A stretch of DNA of 64,000 nucleotides from Brucella intermedia LMG 3301 (GTDB lineage: Bacteria; Pseudomonadota; Alphaproteobacteria; Rhizobiales; Rhizobiaceae): NCBI RefSeq assembly GCF_000182645.1, contig NZ_ACQA01000001.1, positions 620,001 through 684,000 on the forward strand, read 5' to 3'. Under the pieces are notes generated by a model. It saw nothing but the letters and a program-made list of their open reading frames with translations, did not search any database and was not told where the DNA came from. The stretch's first letter is position 1, and each line of letters begins with the position of its first letter. Shown here piece after piece: positions 8,917 through 17,164 of the stretch. The position numbers were made by a program, and so were the translations under genes.

Positions 8917-9832
8917 GGTCCTCGTGGTAGGGGGAACGGGATTCATAGGGCGGAGCCTGTGTCGCCACTTTGCAGAGAGAGATTTTGAAGTCTTTTCTTT
9001 ATCTCGACGATCTCCTGATAACCCATTGCCTAAAGTGCGTTATCTCGTTGCTGATGTAAGGAATAACGAGAGTCTTAGAAGTGCGTTCGATATATCGGAT
9101 GACCCTAGTATTGTAAGATTTGACTTTGTCATAAACTGCGGGGGAACTGTAGACCATAGGCTGTTCAGCAATGGCGGAACAGAAGTTATCGACCAGCACT
9201 TTGTTGGCGTTATTAATTTGCTGAATCTGCTTGATCGGTCGTCAGTTAAGCGGTGGGTGCAATTTGGTAGTAGCGACCAGTATGGAGCATTAAACGCTCC
9301 ACAAAGGGAATCTGTACGCGAAGAGCCATTTTCGCCGTACTCGTTCGCTAAAACAGCGGCCGACCATTTTCTACAGATGCTTTGGCGCAGTGAGGGGTTC
9401 CCTGCTGCGTCTTTGCGACTTTTCTTAGCTTACGGACCAGGTCAGAACATACAGCGCTTTATCCCACAGATCATTACAGCCTGTTTGGCGGGAAGAGAGT
9501 TCCCAACTTCTGAAGGCGCGCAAATACGGGATTTTTGTTATGTTACAGATGTCGTGGCTGCTGTAGAGCGTTGTCTAATTCGTGATCAGTCAAATGGCGA
9601 GATATTGAATTTGGGTTCTGGTACTCCGGGAAGATCAATCCGGGAAGTTATTGAGACGATTCGATCGATTATAGGACGAGGTGAAGCAGATTTTGGAAGT
9701 GTTCCATATCGAAAGGGGGAAAATATGGAGCTAGTGGCTGATTTGAGTAAAATCCGTACAGTTCTCGATTGGGAGCCGACAGTGGATTTTGATGAGGGAA
9801 TATTGAATTGTATAAATTACTATCGTGCTTAG
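8909..9832 (+). CDS. NAD-dependent epimerase/dehydratase, probable CDP-4-keto-6-deoxyhexose reductase
   Basis: This extended short-chain dehydrogenase has a Rossmann loop GGTGFIG (residues 8-14), FGSSDQYG with a catalytic Ser, and a YSFAK catalytic pair. The start is ATG 8909, overlapping the rfbF stop (ATGTCTAA); the upstream in-frame extension lies wholly inside rfbF. As the last enzyme of the CDP-sugar block it most likely reduces the 4-keto group to give the final CDP-6-deoxyhexose. No E1/E3 3-deoxygenation genes are present, so a 3,6-dideoxyhexose is not expected. The stereochemistry is unknown. Confidence 0.75.
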   Translation: MSKVLVVGGTGFIGRSLCRHFAERDFEVFSLSRRSPDNPLPKVRYLVADVRNNESLRSAFDISDDPSIVRFDFVINCGGTVDHRLFSNGGTEVIDQHFVGVINLLNLLDRSSVKRWVQFGSSDQYGALNAPQRESVREEPFSPYSFAKTAADHFLQMLWRSEGFPAASLRLFLAYGPGQNIQRFIPQIITACLAGREFPTSEGAQIRDFCYVTDVVAAVERCLIRDQSNGEILNLGSGTPGRSIREVIETIRSIIGRGEADFGSVPYRKGENMELVADLSKIRTVLDWEPTVDFDEGILNCINYYRA

Positions 9833-9874
9833 TATACGACGTTTGCTCAGCGGGATTTGGAGGTTAAGACGTGT

Positions 9875-11016
9875 TTGTTTGGGTCTCTGAGTGTGCTTAA
9901 TATCGGTGTGGATGCAAGAAATCTAATCGTACGCCCTACCGGTATAGGGCGCTATATAATAGAATCGTGTAAATCTCTTATCGACTTAGGGCATACTTTA
10001 CATCTTTATCTTCCAAGCACGCCGGTTTCTTATGAAATATTACCTGATGGTGCGCAATTACATGTGTCTCATTGGCCCGGTTCAGTTTTGCGCATCATTT
10101 GGGGGGGGCTGAGGTAGGTCGTCTTGCCAGAAAAGATAATGTAGATGTTTTTTGGGGCCCCGCTCATAGATTGCCTCTTCGCGGGTTTGCTCCAATGCCA
10201 ACAGTATTAACAATTCATGATCTTGTTTGGCTTGTGGCATCGGATACCATGAGGGCTAGGAATTACTACGCAGAAAAAGCTCTTATGCTGCCAGCTCTTC
10301 GAAATGCGACTAGAATAGTTTCGGTCTCTGAGGCAACGCGTAAAGATATTGTCACATATTTTCCAGAGGTGGCTTATAAGGTCCACCATGTTTATCCTGG
10401 ATGGGTGTCCAACTTGGCTGGTGTTGGTTCCATTCCTGTGAAAAATTTTCTGTCCATGCCACGCTACGGACTATTCGTCGGTACATTAGAGCCTAGGAAG
10501 AATCTTCTCAATCTCCTTGAGGCTTATGCATTGTTGCCCGAAAAATTAAGGCACCAGAATGGGCTAGTTATTGCAGGCGGGCAAGGATGGCGGATGCCGA
10601 ACTTGAGAAGAGAGATTGCACGTTTGGGTTTAACGGATTGTGTGCAGCTTCGAGGATATGTTACCGACGAGGAATTAGGCGAGCTATATAGACATGCTCG
10701 GTTTCTTGCCATGCCTTCTAGATTTGAAGGTTTCGGTTTGCCGATAATTGAGGCTAATAGCTTCGGGGTGCCTGTTATCACTTCCAATCGCTCTTCAATG
10801 CCAGAAGTAGTAGGAGAAGCCGGTTTGCTCGTTGATCCTGATAACGTGGACTCTATAAAGCAAGCGCTATTGAACATCATGATTGACGATGCCTTACACT
10901 CCTATCTTTGTGACAAAGCCAGAAAGAACATTTCCAGATTCGATTGGCAGAAGTGTGCAGAGGGGCTTACAGAGGTCTTTGAAAGGGCCATTTCGGAGTA
11001 TAAGGGAGGACATTGA
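9875..11016 (+). pseudogene. GT4-family glycosyltransferase interrupted at a G8 tract
   Basis: This is a two-domain GT4 glycosyltransferase. The N-terminal half (INIGVDARNLI-like NIGVDARNLI, RPTGIGRYI) runs into TGG GGG GGG CTG AGG TAG. The C-terminal half continues in another frame (VDVFWGPAHRLPL, VLTIHDLVW, YGLFVGTLEPRKNL, PSRFEGFGLPIIEA). The break is at eight Gs (10101-10108). Nine or six Gs would rejoin the halves as W-G-G-A-E-V-G. TTG 9875 with GGAGG upstream, or GTG 9893, may be the start. It may be a phase-variable gene in the off state, a pseudogene, or a homopolymer error. It ends next to IS elements. Confidence 0.8.
10101..10108 (+). repeat. G8 homopolymer inside the glycosyltransferase gene
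   Basis: Eight consecutive Gs lie inside the coding region and set the reading frame. This is the sort of tract that changes length by slipped-strand mispairing. With eight Gs the gene stops seven bases after the tract; nine or six would give a full-length product. Confidence 0.85.
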
Positions 11017-11086
11017 TTTAGGTATCAGTTGTCCACCGTTTATCAGCCGGGTACAGCCCTGTCGTGACTGACCTGCCTCTGAATTT

Positions 11087-11340
11087 TCATCCAACGGCGA
11101 TTAGAGCCTCAGCGTTTTTTGATACGCCATTTGGTGCGGTTGGAGCAACCGGCGGAAACGCGTAGCCTTCATCTTGCGCAGCGTTGGAGCCGGTTGCAGC
11201 GATGGTTCCGGCATAGCTGGCCGGGGTCTGATATCCGAGCGATGAGTGCGGCCGGGAATGGTTATAATCGTCGGCCCATTCGGCGATGGCGCTGCGGGCA
11301 TGATCGAGACCGAAGAACAGGCTTTCGTTGAGCAATTCGT
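11087..11340 (-). pseudogene. IS3-family transposase OrfB, C-terminal fragment
   Basis: This is the distal part of the integrase-type OrfB. It includes the conserved DELLNESLFF, IAEWADDYNHSRPHSSLGY and TPASY motifs that close the catalytic domain, where the final catalytic Glu lies just upstream. It is separated from the rest of orfB (13900-14583) by the IS66 insertion and cannot make an active protein alone. Confidence 0.85.
11333..11340 (+). repeat. Left copy of the 8-bp target duplication of the IS66 element
   Basis: CAATTCGT directly abuts the left terminal repeat of the IS66 element and is repeated exactly at 13900-13907 beyond the right end. An 8-bp duplication is characteristic of IS66 transposition. 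Confidence 0.92.
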
Positions 11341-11418
11341 GTAAGCCCACGGTGAAGGCCGTCTTGCGATGACGGCCTTCTGACTGCCAGTCCTAGTGGT
11401 AACACTAGGAGTAGTCAT

Positions 11419-11829
11419 ATGACGAAGTATCCAGTTGAGGTGATCACGTCCGTAAAGCGCCGTCGTCGTTGGTCACGCGAAGACAAAGAGCGCCTCGTCG
11501 CGGCCTGCTTTGAGGCGGACGCGGTGGTCTCCGAGATTGCCCGTGCGGCCGGTATCCATGTCAGCCAGTTGTTCCGTTGGCGCAAGGAGCTGTGCCGGAT
11601 CGAGGAACCGGAGACCGAGACGGCAACCACGTTGGTACCGGTGATCGTGTCGGAGACCGCGCCGGCAGTCTCTCCCCTTCAACCGGAACCGCCCACCACA
11701 TCCCATCCTCGTCGGAAGCGCAGCGATGTAACGATTGAGCTGGGTCGGGGCCGTCGTGTCCGCGTGGACAGCGATATCGACACGGATGCGCTTGGCCGGA
11801 TTCTCGATTGTGTGCTGGGGCTGCGATGA
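11419..11829 (+). CDS. tnpA: IS66 accessory protein TnpA
   Basis: This 136-residue protein has an N-terminal helix-turn-helix (RRWSREDKERLVAACFE, then VSEIARAAGIHVSQLFRWRK) like the orfA proteins of IS66 elements. The C-terminal part VTIELGRGRRVRV corresponds to the family's conserved tail. It is required for IS66 transposition together with TnpB and TnpC. Its stop codon overlaps the tnpB start. Confidence 0.9.
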   Translation: MTKYPVEVITSVKRRRRWSREDKERLVAACFEADAVVSEIARAAGIHVSQLFRWRKELCRIEEPETETATTLVPVIVSETAPAVSPLQPEPPTTSHPRRKRSDVTIELGRGRRVRVDSDIDTDALGRILDCVLGLR

Positions 11830-12173
11830 TTCCGGTTCCTGCTGGCGTGAAGGTCTGGTTGGCGACAGGCCATACCGATATGCGCAAAGGCTTCCCCGGT
11901 CTGTCCTTGATGGTGCAGGAGGCGCTGAAGCGCGACCCGATGTGCGGTCACCTGTTCGTATTCCGTGGCCGAGGCGGCGGCCTGATCAAGGTGATCTGGC
12001 ATGACGGCCAGGGAGCCTGTTTGTTTACAAAGAAGCTGGAGCGCGGCCGCTTCATCTGGCCATCAGCGGCCGATGGCACGGTGGTGATCACGCCTGCGCA
12101 GCTCGGTTATCTGCTGGAAGGTATCGACTGGCGGATGCCGCAAAAGACCTGGCGGCCGACGTCGGCCGGATAA
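11826..12173 (+). CDS. tnpB: IS66 accessory protein TnpB
   Basis: This is a typical IS66 Orf2 of 115 residues, containing VKVWLATGHTDMRKGFPGLS, FVFRGRGGGLIKVIWHDG and RFIWP. The ATG at 11826 overlaps the tnpA stop (ATGA). An upstream in-frame start at 11808 would lengthen it inside tnpA and is not needed. It is intact, unlike the partial TnpB at the left edge of the window. Confidence 0.92.
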   Translation: MIPVPAGVKVWLATGHTDMRKGFPGLSLMVQEALKRDPMCGHLFVFRGRGGGLIKVIWHDGQGACLFTKKLERGRFIWPSAADGTVVITPAQLGYLLEGIDWRMPQKTWRPTSAG

Positions 12174-12218
12174 GCAAAAACACTGGAATGACAGGGTCGA
12201 ATGTGATTCCATCCCGTC

Positions 12219-13874
12219 ATGAGTAATGCGACCGAAGAGCTTCCGGACGACCTTGCCAGTGCGCTCGCACTGCTGGGCCAGGAACGCGCTCGACGGATCG
12301 CAGCCGAAGCAGAAGCGGCGACCGCCAAGGCAGAAGCCGCCAGTGCAAAGGCACTCGTATCGCATTCCGAGGCGCTGATCGCGCGGCTAAAGCTGGAGAT
12401 CGACAAGGTTCGCCGTGAACTCTACGGCAGTCGGTCCGAGCGTAAGGCGCTGCTCCTTGAGCAGATGGAACTGCAGCTCGAGGAGTTGGAAGCGGACGCC
12501 GGTGAAGATGAATTGGTCGCGGAAATCGCAGCCAAAGCCTCAGCCGTCAAAGCCTTCGAGCGCAAGCGCCCATCACGCAAACCGTTTCCTGAACATCTGC
12601 CGCGCGAACGCATCATTGTCGCCGCTCCCACGAATTGCGCCTGCTGCGGATCGGCTGAACTGTCAAAGCTCGGTGAGGACATTACCGAGACCCTGGAGGT
12701 CGTTCCGCGCCATTGGAAGGTTATCCAGACGGTGCGAGAGAAGTTCACCTGCCGCGAGTGCGAGAAGATTACGCAGCTACCAGCACCCTTCCATGTGACG
12801 CCCCGCGGTTTTGCAGGGCCGAACCTGCTGGCGATGATCCTGTTCGAGAAGTTTGCCCAGCACCAGCCGCTCAATCGCCAGAGCGAGCGCTACGCCCGCG
12901 AGGGCGTCGACCTCAGCTTATCGACGCTGGCCGATCAGGTTGGAGCATGTGCCGCGGCATTGAAGCCCATTCACTCCCTGATCGAGGCGCATGTCCTTGC
13001 TGCCGAACGTCTGCATGGTGATGACACAACCGTGCCGATCCTGGCCAAGGGAAAGACCGATACCGGTCGCATATGGACCTATGTCCGGGATGACCGACCA
13101 TTCGGCGGGCTCTCACCGCCGGCCGCCCTTTATTATGCCTCGCGGGATCGACGGCAGGAGCATCCGGAGCGCCACCTGAAGACCTCCACCGGCATTCTGC
13201 AGGCGGACGCCTATGGCGGCTACAATCCGCTGTTCAAGGTTGATCGCGATCCCGATCCGCTGACCCAGGCACTCTGTTGGGCACACTCGCGGCGCAAGTT
13301 CTTCGTGCTCGCCGACATTGCCGCAAACGCCAGGCGTGGAAAGAACGCCGCGCCGATCTCACCCATGGCGCTCGAAGCTGTCAAACGGATCGACGGCCTG
13401 TTTGATATCGAGCGGGAGATCAACGCGCTTACGGCCGATCAACGCCTGGATCGTCGCCGCAAGGAAAGCCGGCCGCTCGTTGATGATCTTCAGGCCTGGC
13501 TTCAAGCCGAGCGGGCAAAACTCTCACGCAGTTCCCCGGTCGCTGAGGCGATTGATTACATGCTCAAGCGATGGGACGGCTTCACGTCATTCCTGGACGA
13601 CGGCCGGATTTGCCTGACGAACAACGCCGCCGAGCGAGCGCTCAGAGGCTTTGCGCTCGGCAGAAAGTCGTGGCTCTTCACCGGATCAGACCGCGGTGCA
13701 GATCGTGCAGCCTTCATGGCCACGCTAATCATGACGGCAAAGCTCAACGACATCGATCCCCAGGCGTGGCTTGCCGATGTCCTTGCCCGTATCGCGGACA
13801 CGCCGATGACCAAGCTGGAGCAACTGCTTCCTTGGAATTGGACGCCTCCGACAGTCAACGCTCAAGCGGCCTGA
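12219..13874 (+). CDS. tnpC: IS66 transposase TnpC
   Basis: This is the 551-residue DDE-type transposase of IS66. It has an N-terminal coiled-coil region (EAEAATAKAEAASAKA), a zinc-finger-like part (CACCGSAEL and CRECEK), then the catalytic core with LHGDDTTVPILAKGK, DAYGGYNPLF, CWAHSRRKFF and the NNAAERALRGFALGRKSWLF region near the C-terminus. It is full length and undisrupted. It starts 45 bases after tnpB. Confidence 0.95.
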   Translation: MSNATEELPDDLASALALLGQERARRIAAEAEAATAKAEAASAKALVSHSEALIARLKLEIDKVRRELYGSRSERKALLLEQMELQLEELEADAGEDELVAEIAAKASAVKAFERKRPSRKPFPEHLPRERIIVAAPTNCACCGSAELSKLGEDITETLEVVPRHWKVIQTVREKFTCRECEKITQLPAPFHVTPRGFAGPNLLAMILFEKFAQHQPLNRQSERYAREGVDLSLSTLADQVGACAAALKPIHSLIEAHVLAAERLHGDDTTVPILAKGKTDTGRIWTYVRDDRPFGGLSPPAALYYASRDRRQEHPERHLKTSTGILQADAYGGYNPLFKVDRDPDPLTQALCWAHSRRKFFVLADIAANARRGKNAAPISPMALEAVKRIDGLFDIEREINALTADQRLDRRRKESRPLVDDLQAWLQAERAKLSRSSPVAEAIDYMLKRWDGFTSFLDDGRICLTNNAAERALRGFALGRKSWLFTGSDRGADRAAFMATLIMTAKLNDIDPQAWLADVLARIADTPMTKLEQLLPWNWTPPTVNAQAA

Positions 13875-13899
13875 CCTGCGGCCTTCACCGGAGGCTTAC

Positions 13900-13907
13900 C
13901 AATTCGT
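13900..13907 (+). repeat. Right copy of the 8-bp target duplication of the IS66 element
   Basis: CAATTCGT immediately follows the right terminal repeat and is identical to 11333-11340. Confidence 0.92.
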
Positions 13908-14583
13908 CGCGCATCCGACCGTTGAAGGATTCAACATAGCCGTTCTGCATAGGCTTTCCTGGCGCGATATAGTGCCACTCAACCTTGTGATCCTTCGACC
14001 AGGCCAGGATGGCATTCGAGGTGAATTCCGTGCCGTTATCGGAGACAATCATTCCGGGCTTGCCGCGTCGTTCGATCAGTGTCGTCAGCTCCCGTGCGAC
14101 ACGACGGCCGGAGATTGAGGTGTCCGGGATTGCTGCCAGGCATTCCCGCGTCACATCATCAACGATATTGAGGATCCGGAACCGTCTCCCGCATGCAAAC
14201 TGGTCGTGTACGAAATCGAGAGACCAACGGGCATTTGCTTTCGCCTCGACCAGGATCGGCGCACGCGTGCCGACGGCCCTTCGTCGAGCCTTCCGCTTGC
14301 GAACCGAAAGCCCTTCCTCGCGATACAGCCGATAGATGCGGTTGACGCCGGATGGCTCTCCGTCCCGCCTGAGCAGGACGAACAGCCGTCGGTAGCCGAA
14401 GCGCCGTCGCTCGTTGGCGAGATCGCGCAACTTTGCTCGCAATTCGACCTCCGGCGGTCGGCAGGACCGATAGCGGATCATCTTGCGATCAGCCGACACA
14501 ATCTGGCAGGCCCGCCGCTCCGAAAGACCCATTATATCCTTCAGATGTGCAACTGCGTCACGCTTGGCGGCAGGCCCTACCAT
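13900..14583 (-). pseudogene. IS3-family transposase OrfB, N-terminal and catalytic part (disrupted)
   Basis: This is the first part of the integrase-like OrfB: HTH region ([20 protein letters not shown]), [16 protein letters not shown], then the catalytic core with [24 protein letters not shown] and [18 protein letters not shown]. The D, D and E residues of the DDE triad lie in these motifs. The reading frame then crosses into the IS66 element and stops. The missing C-terminus is at 11087-11340. OrfA would normally fuse to it by a -1 shift at the A7 run (T7 at 14583-14589 on the plus strand). Confidence 0.9.
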
Positions 14584-14843
14584 TTTTTTGCGAGAAGCTC
14601 GCGGAGTGCGGCGGCATCGAGCATCTGCTCGGCCAACAGCTTCTTAAGCTTGGCGTTCTCTTCTTCGAGTGCCTTCAGGCGCTTCGCCTCGGACACCTCC
14701 ATACCGCCGTATTTGGCTTTCCAGTTATAAAATGTCGCGTCCGAAATCCCATGCTTGCGGCAGAGGTCGGCCACCTTCGCGCCAGCCTCCTGCTCCTTCA
14801 GCACCGCTATAATCTGCTCTTCAGTAAATCTCTGCTTCTTCAT
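14577..14843 (-). CDS. IS3-family transposase OrfA
   Basis: This 88-residue DNA-binding OrfA has a helix-turn-helix ([34 protein letters not shown]) followed by a leucine-zipper region ([18 protein letters not shown]). It is intact, but its partner orfB is split. The end of the gene contains GCA AAA AAA TGG, a slippery run suited to programmed -1 frameshifting into orfB. Confidence 0.92.
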   Translation of the reverse strand: MKKQRFTEEQIIAVLKEQEAGAKVADLCRKHGISDATFYNWKAKYGGMEVSEAKRLKALEEENAKLKKLLAEQMLDAAALRELLAKKW

Positions 14844-14990
14844 TCGTCCGTCCTTTGTGGGCCGGACTCTAATCCAATCTGGAGGAAATTACCCGTGGCA
14901 GGTCAATGGAACTCTCCTTCTCCCAGATAAGGGATCATAAGTGGAAAATTCCAGTTCTGAATGGCCTAATTTAACGGGGGCACGTCAGAA

Positions 14991-15182
14991 CTTCAAAGCC
15001 TGCTCGCCGACATCAGTACGTGGGACGGCGGTATCCGCGAGTTTCTCATCGACACACAGTGCGATCCTAAAATAATCGACCGCATCATCGCCGATGAGAT
15101 GAAACGCGGCCTAAAGTTTCTATCTCTCGACACCCGAAAAAAGCCTTCGCCGGACGCGCACTTTCGAAGCAAGTCCATATAA
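14991..15182 (+). pseudogene. Unrecognised coding remnant between two IS elements
   Basis: An open frame of about 63 codons without a start codon runs to a TAA at 15180. It reads LQSLLADISTWDGGIREF, then LIDTQCDPKIIDRIIADE and MKRGLKFLSL. The composition and acidic/hydrophobic patterning look like the C-terminus of a real protein, and the opposite-strand frames do not. It probably is the 3' end of a gene removed by IS-mediated deletion. I do not recognise the family. Immediately upstream in the same frame is a stop codon near the IS3 end. Confidence 0.4.
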
Positions 15183-15251
15183 CTTTCCAAACGATCTGAC
15201 CATCGCGCAGTGTAGATCTTGGAGTGCTCCCCATTTCACCGGACAGGTCGG

Positions 15252-16079
15252 CTAGTTTGATTTAGCCCTGATGAACTGCCGAGGGGAAGCCATCTTGAGC
15301 GCGGAATGTGGATGGATTTCATTATAGTCCTCGATCCATCCGTCGATGAACTGGAGCGCTGTTTCTGCGTCCGGTAGTGCTGCGATGCGAATATAATCCC
15401 GCTTCAGGGTTTTGACGAAGGCCTCCGACATGCCGTTCGACTGCGGGCTGGCGACCGGCGTGAAGCAGGGTGTCAGATTGAGTGCTTGCGCAAACAGCCT
15501 CGTGTCCCTCGCGGTGTAAGCAGAGCCGTTGTCCGAGAGATGCTCGATTGCATGTGGGGCTCTGGTTCCATTGAAGCGTTTCTCGACCGCCTCCAGCATC
15601 ATGTCGCGCACGTCTGAGCCGGAGATGCCCGCGTTGGCGACCGCCGTCCAGGCAATGATCTCGCGGTCGAAGGCGTCGATGATGAAGGCGAGACGGATGA
15701 CCTCGCCGTTCCAGCAGGTGAACTCCAGCCCATCCGAGCACCAGCGCAGGTTGGAGCGCATGACCATGACCTTGCCATCGTGGAGGCGGCCCTTGCGAAC
15801 GGCTGTGTGCTTTTCCAGCAGCATGGCGTGGTTGCCCATGATGCGATGGACCCGTTTGGCGTTGATGACAGGCTTATCGGCGGCTCGCCTTTCGCGATTG
15901 AGGAGCGCGGCGATCCGCCGATAGCCATAGGTTGGCCTTTGATCTACCAGCCTGCGAATGATGGGCAAAAGCTCTGCATCCTCGGCCTTGTGATAGGAGC
16001 CGCGCGGCTTCGATCTGCCTTTCAGCCGCTCGTTGAGGTTGGAACGGGATACGCCCAGCGTGTCTGCGACGGCCTTCAT
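15252..16079 (-). CDS. IS3-family transposase OrfB
   Basis: This integrase-type transposase subunit has HTH remains (VSRSNLNERLKGRSKPRG), TYGYRRIAALLNRE, then the DDE core: RWCSDGLEFTCWNGE, HLSDNGSAYTARDTRLFA, SPQSNGMSEAFVKTLKRDY, and the closing IEDYNEIHPHSALKMASP. It is full length. In vivo it is probably made as an OrfAB fusion by -1 slippage at the A7 run (T7 at 16121-16127 on the plus strand) inside the end of orfA, because the -1 frame reads through into this gene without a stop. Confidence 0.92.
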   Translation of the reverse strand: MKAVADTLGVSRSNLNERLKGRSKPRGSYHKAEDAELLPIIRRLVDQRPTYGYRRIAALLNRERRAADKPVINAKRVHRIMGNHAMLLEKHTAVRKGRLHDGKVMVMRSNLRWCSDGLEFTCWNGEVIRLAFIIDAFDREIIAWTAVANAGISGSDVRDMMLEAVEKRFNGTRAPHAIEHLSDNGSAYTARDTRLFAQALNLTPCFTPVASPQSNGMSEAFVKTLKRDYIRIAALPDAETALQFIDGWIEDYNEIHPHSALKMASPRQFIRAKSN

Positions 16080-16465
16080 CGCGAACCGTCCTTCGGCAAC
16101 AAGATCGGCCGCGATATCCGTTTTTTTGAGTCTGCTTTGGACAAGGCTTCCCGAAGGATTTCGACCTCCATCGTCTTGCGGCCGAGCATGCGCTCCAGCT
16201 CGCGGACGCGATCTTCCAGCTTCTTCACTTCCGAATTGCCGACCACCGGCTCGTCAGAATCCACAGCTGCAGCACCTCCCTCGCTCAAGAGCCTGCGCCA
16301 CCGATAAAGCAGATTGGGCGCGACGCCATGGCGGCGAGCGGTGGACGATACCGTCTCGCCTGGTTCGAAACTCTGCTCAATGATTGTCAGCTTTTGCTCG
16401 GTTGTCCACCGCCTGCGGCGAACATCACCCGTCAGCAATTCAACGTGTCGATACTCGTTAGACAT
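16076..16465 (-). CDS. IS3-family transposase OrfA
   Basis: This 129-residue protein has a helix-turn-helix (RRRRWTTEQKLTIIEQSFE, STARRHGVAPNLLYRWRR) and a coiled coil (VKKLEDRVRELERMLGRK). It is the DNA-binding partner of the downstream OrfB. The AAAAAAA stretch near its 3' end (DSKKRIS in the zero frame) fits a programmed frameshift site. It is the first gene of the element transcribed from the right end. Confidence 0.9.
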   Translation of the reverse strand: MSNEYRHVELLTGDVRRRRWTTEQKLTIIEQSFEPGETVSSTARRHGVAPNLLYRWRRLLSEGGAAAVDSDEPVVGNSEVKKLEDRVRELERMLGRKTMEVEILREALSKADSKKRISRPILLPKDGSR

Positions 16466-16538
16466 AAGCCTATACCCAAGCCTGTGCTTGAGCCTTTCTG
16501 CTTATGCCGACTGTCCGGTCGAAATGGGGGGCAGTTCA

Positions 16539-16985
16539 GGTACTAATCATCTCGGCGGCGGATCAATCGTGAAGCAACAATCTGCAACGTTTGATAGAAG
16601 CGTTGAAGTTTCTGTAAAGCGTCTTGATGATGTTCTGGCTGAGGTTGAAGCAGTCGATCTGATTAAGCTCGATGTTGAGGGTTTCGAGCCTCAGGTCTTG
16701 CGAGGTGCAGAAGCAATAATATCGCGCTCGCCAGATGCGGCTTTTCTGATTGAAATTTATCGCCGAGATTGGCTCCAGCACGGAGATATTGCTGAATTGA
16801 CTATTCCATTAACCCACGGAAGAAGGATGTTCGCTGTTGAGATAGATGGAACGCTGATAGAAATTTCTCCTGCAATTCTCGAAAACTATCTCCTTTCCCG
16901 TTCTGATGAAATTGCTGACGTTTTCTTTTGTCCCGTCAGTCGAATTTGGCATGTTGAGCATTTAATAAGCGATCGCATCTTCTAA
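16539..16985 (+). pseudogene. FkbM-type methyltransferase, C-terminal fragment
   Basis: This is the open 3' end of a SAM-dependent methyltransferase of the FkbM family: VKRLDDVLAEVEAVDLIKLD, VEGFEPQVLRGAEAIIS and FLIEIYRRD are characteristic of the C-terminal half. The N-terminal SAM-binding part is missing and the frame begins directly at the end of the IS3-family element, so the gene was truncated by insertion or by a following deletion. In O-antigen loci such enzymes usually O-methylate a sugar, so the loss may have removed a decoration. Composition is AT-rich, like the 1-11 kb cassette. Confidence 0.8.
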
Positions 16986-17164
16986 AAATGATGAACATTT
17001 CTGCCCACGCATGAGTAGGGGCAGGGAAGTTAGCAACTCGCGTCTTCCGATTGTAATGATCTACGTGCTATGGGTTTTGGCTCTGGCCCGGCACTCTTGT
17101 CGTAGTGTTTTCTCTCCAGTGGCATCCCAACTGAGGGCACACAAAATTTCAACACTCAACCCCT

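Larger units (their letters stand above)
11341..13899 (+). mobile_element. Complete IS66-family insertion sequence (2559 bp)
   Basis: The left end GTAAGCCCACGGTGAAGG and the inverse of the right end, GTAAGCCTCCGGTGAAGG, form terminal repeats that match for about 22 bases with few mismatches and begin with the IS66 hallmark GTAAG. An identical 8-bp CAATTCGT flanks both sides. The element carries intact tnpA, tnpB and tnpC on the plus strand in the standard order. It appears to be a recent and possibly active insertion into the IS3-family orfB. Confidence 0.95.
11069..14905 (-). mobile_element. IS3-family element interrupted by an IS66 insertion
   Basis: The terminal repeats are recognisable: TGACCTGCC at 11069-11077 and its inverse GGCAGGTCA at 14897-14905, each followed inward by a similar stretch ending GATTAGAG. 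Between them lie orfA (14577-14843) and orfB, which is cut in two by the IS66 element at 11341-13899. Removing the IS66 element and one copy of its 8-bp target duplication rebuilds an uninterrupted orfB reading RMRDELLNESLFF. The element would then be about 1.27 kb, normal for IS3. No clear target duplication flanks the outer ends. Confidence 0.85.
15220..16538 (-). mobile_element. Complete IS3-family element (IS2-like group)
   Basis: The terminal inverted repeats are TGGAGTGCTCCCCATTTC at 15220 and, inverted, TGAACTGCCCCCCATTTC ending at 16538, both continuing into a CCGGACAG motif. Overlapping orfA and orfB lie inside on the minus strand with an A7 slippery run. The total length (about 1.3 kb) is normal. 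No matching target duplication flanks it, which suggests that a later deletion or recombination removed one side. Its right end cuts the FkbM-type methyltransferase gene. Confidence 0.88.

Noticed and set aside
16076..16465. Frameshift between orfA and orfB of the IS at 15220-16538 as a mutation
   Set aside because: An A7 run at the junction and an uninterrupted -1 frame fit normal programmed frameshifting of IS3-family elements.
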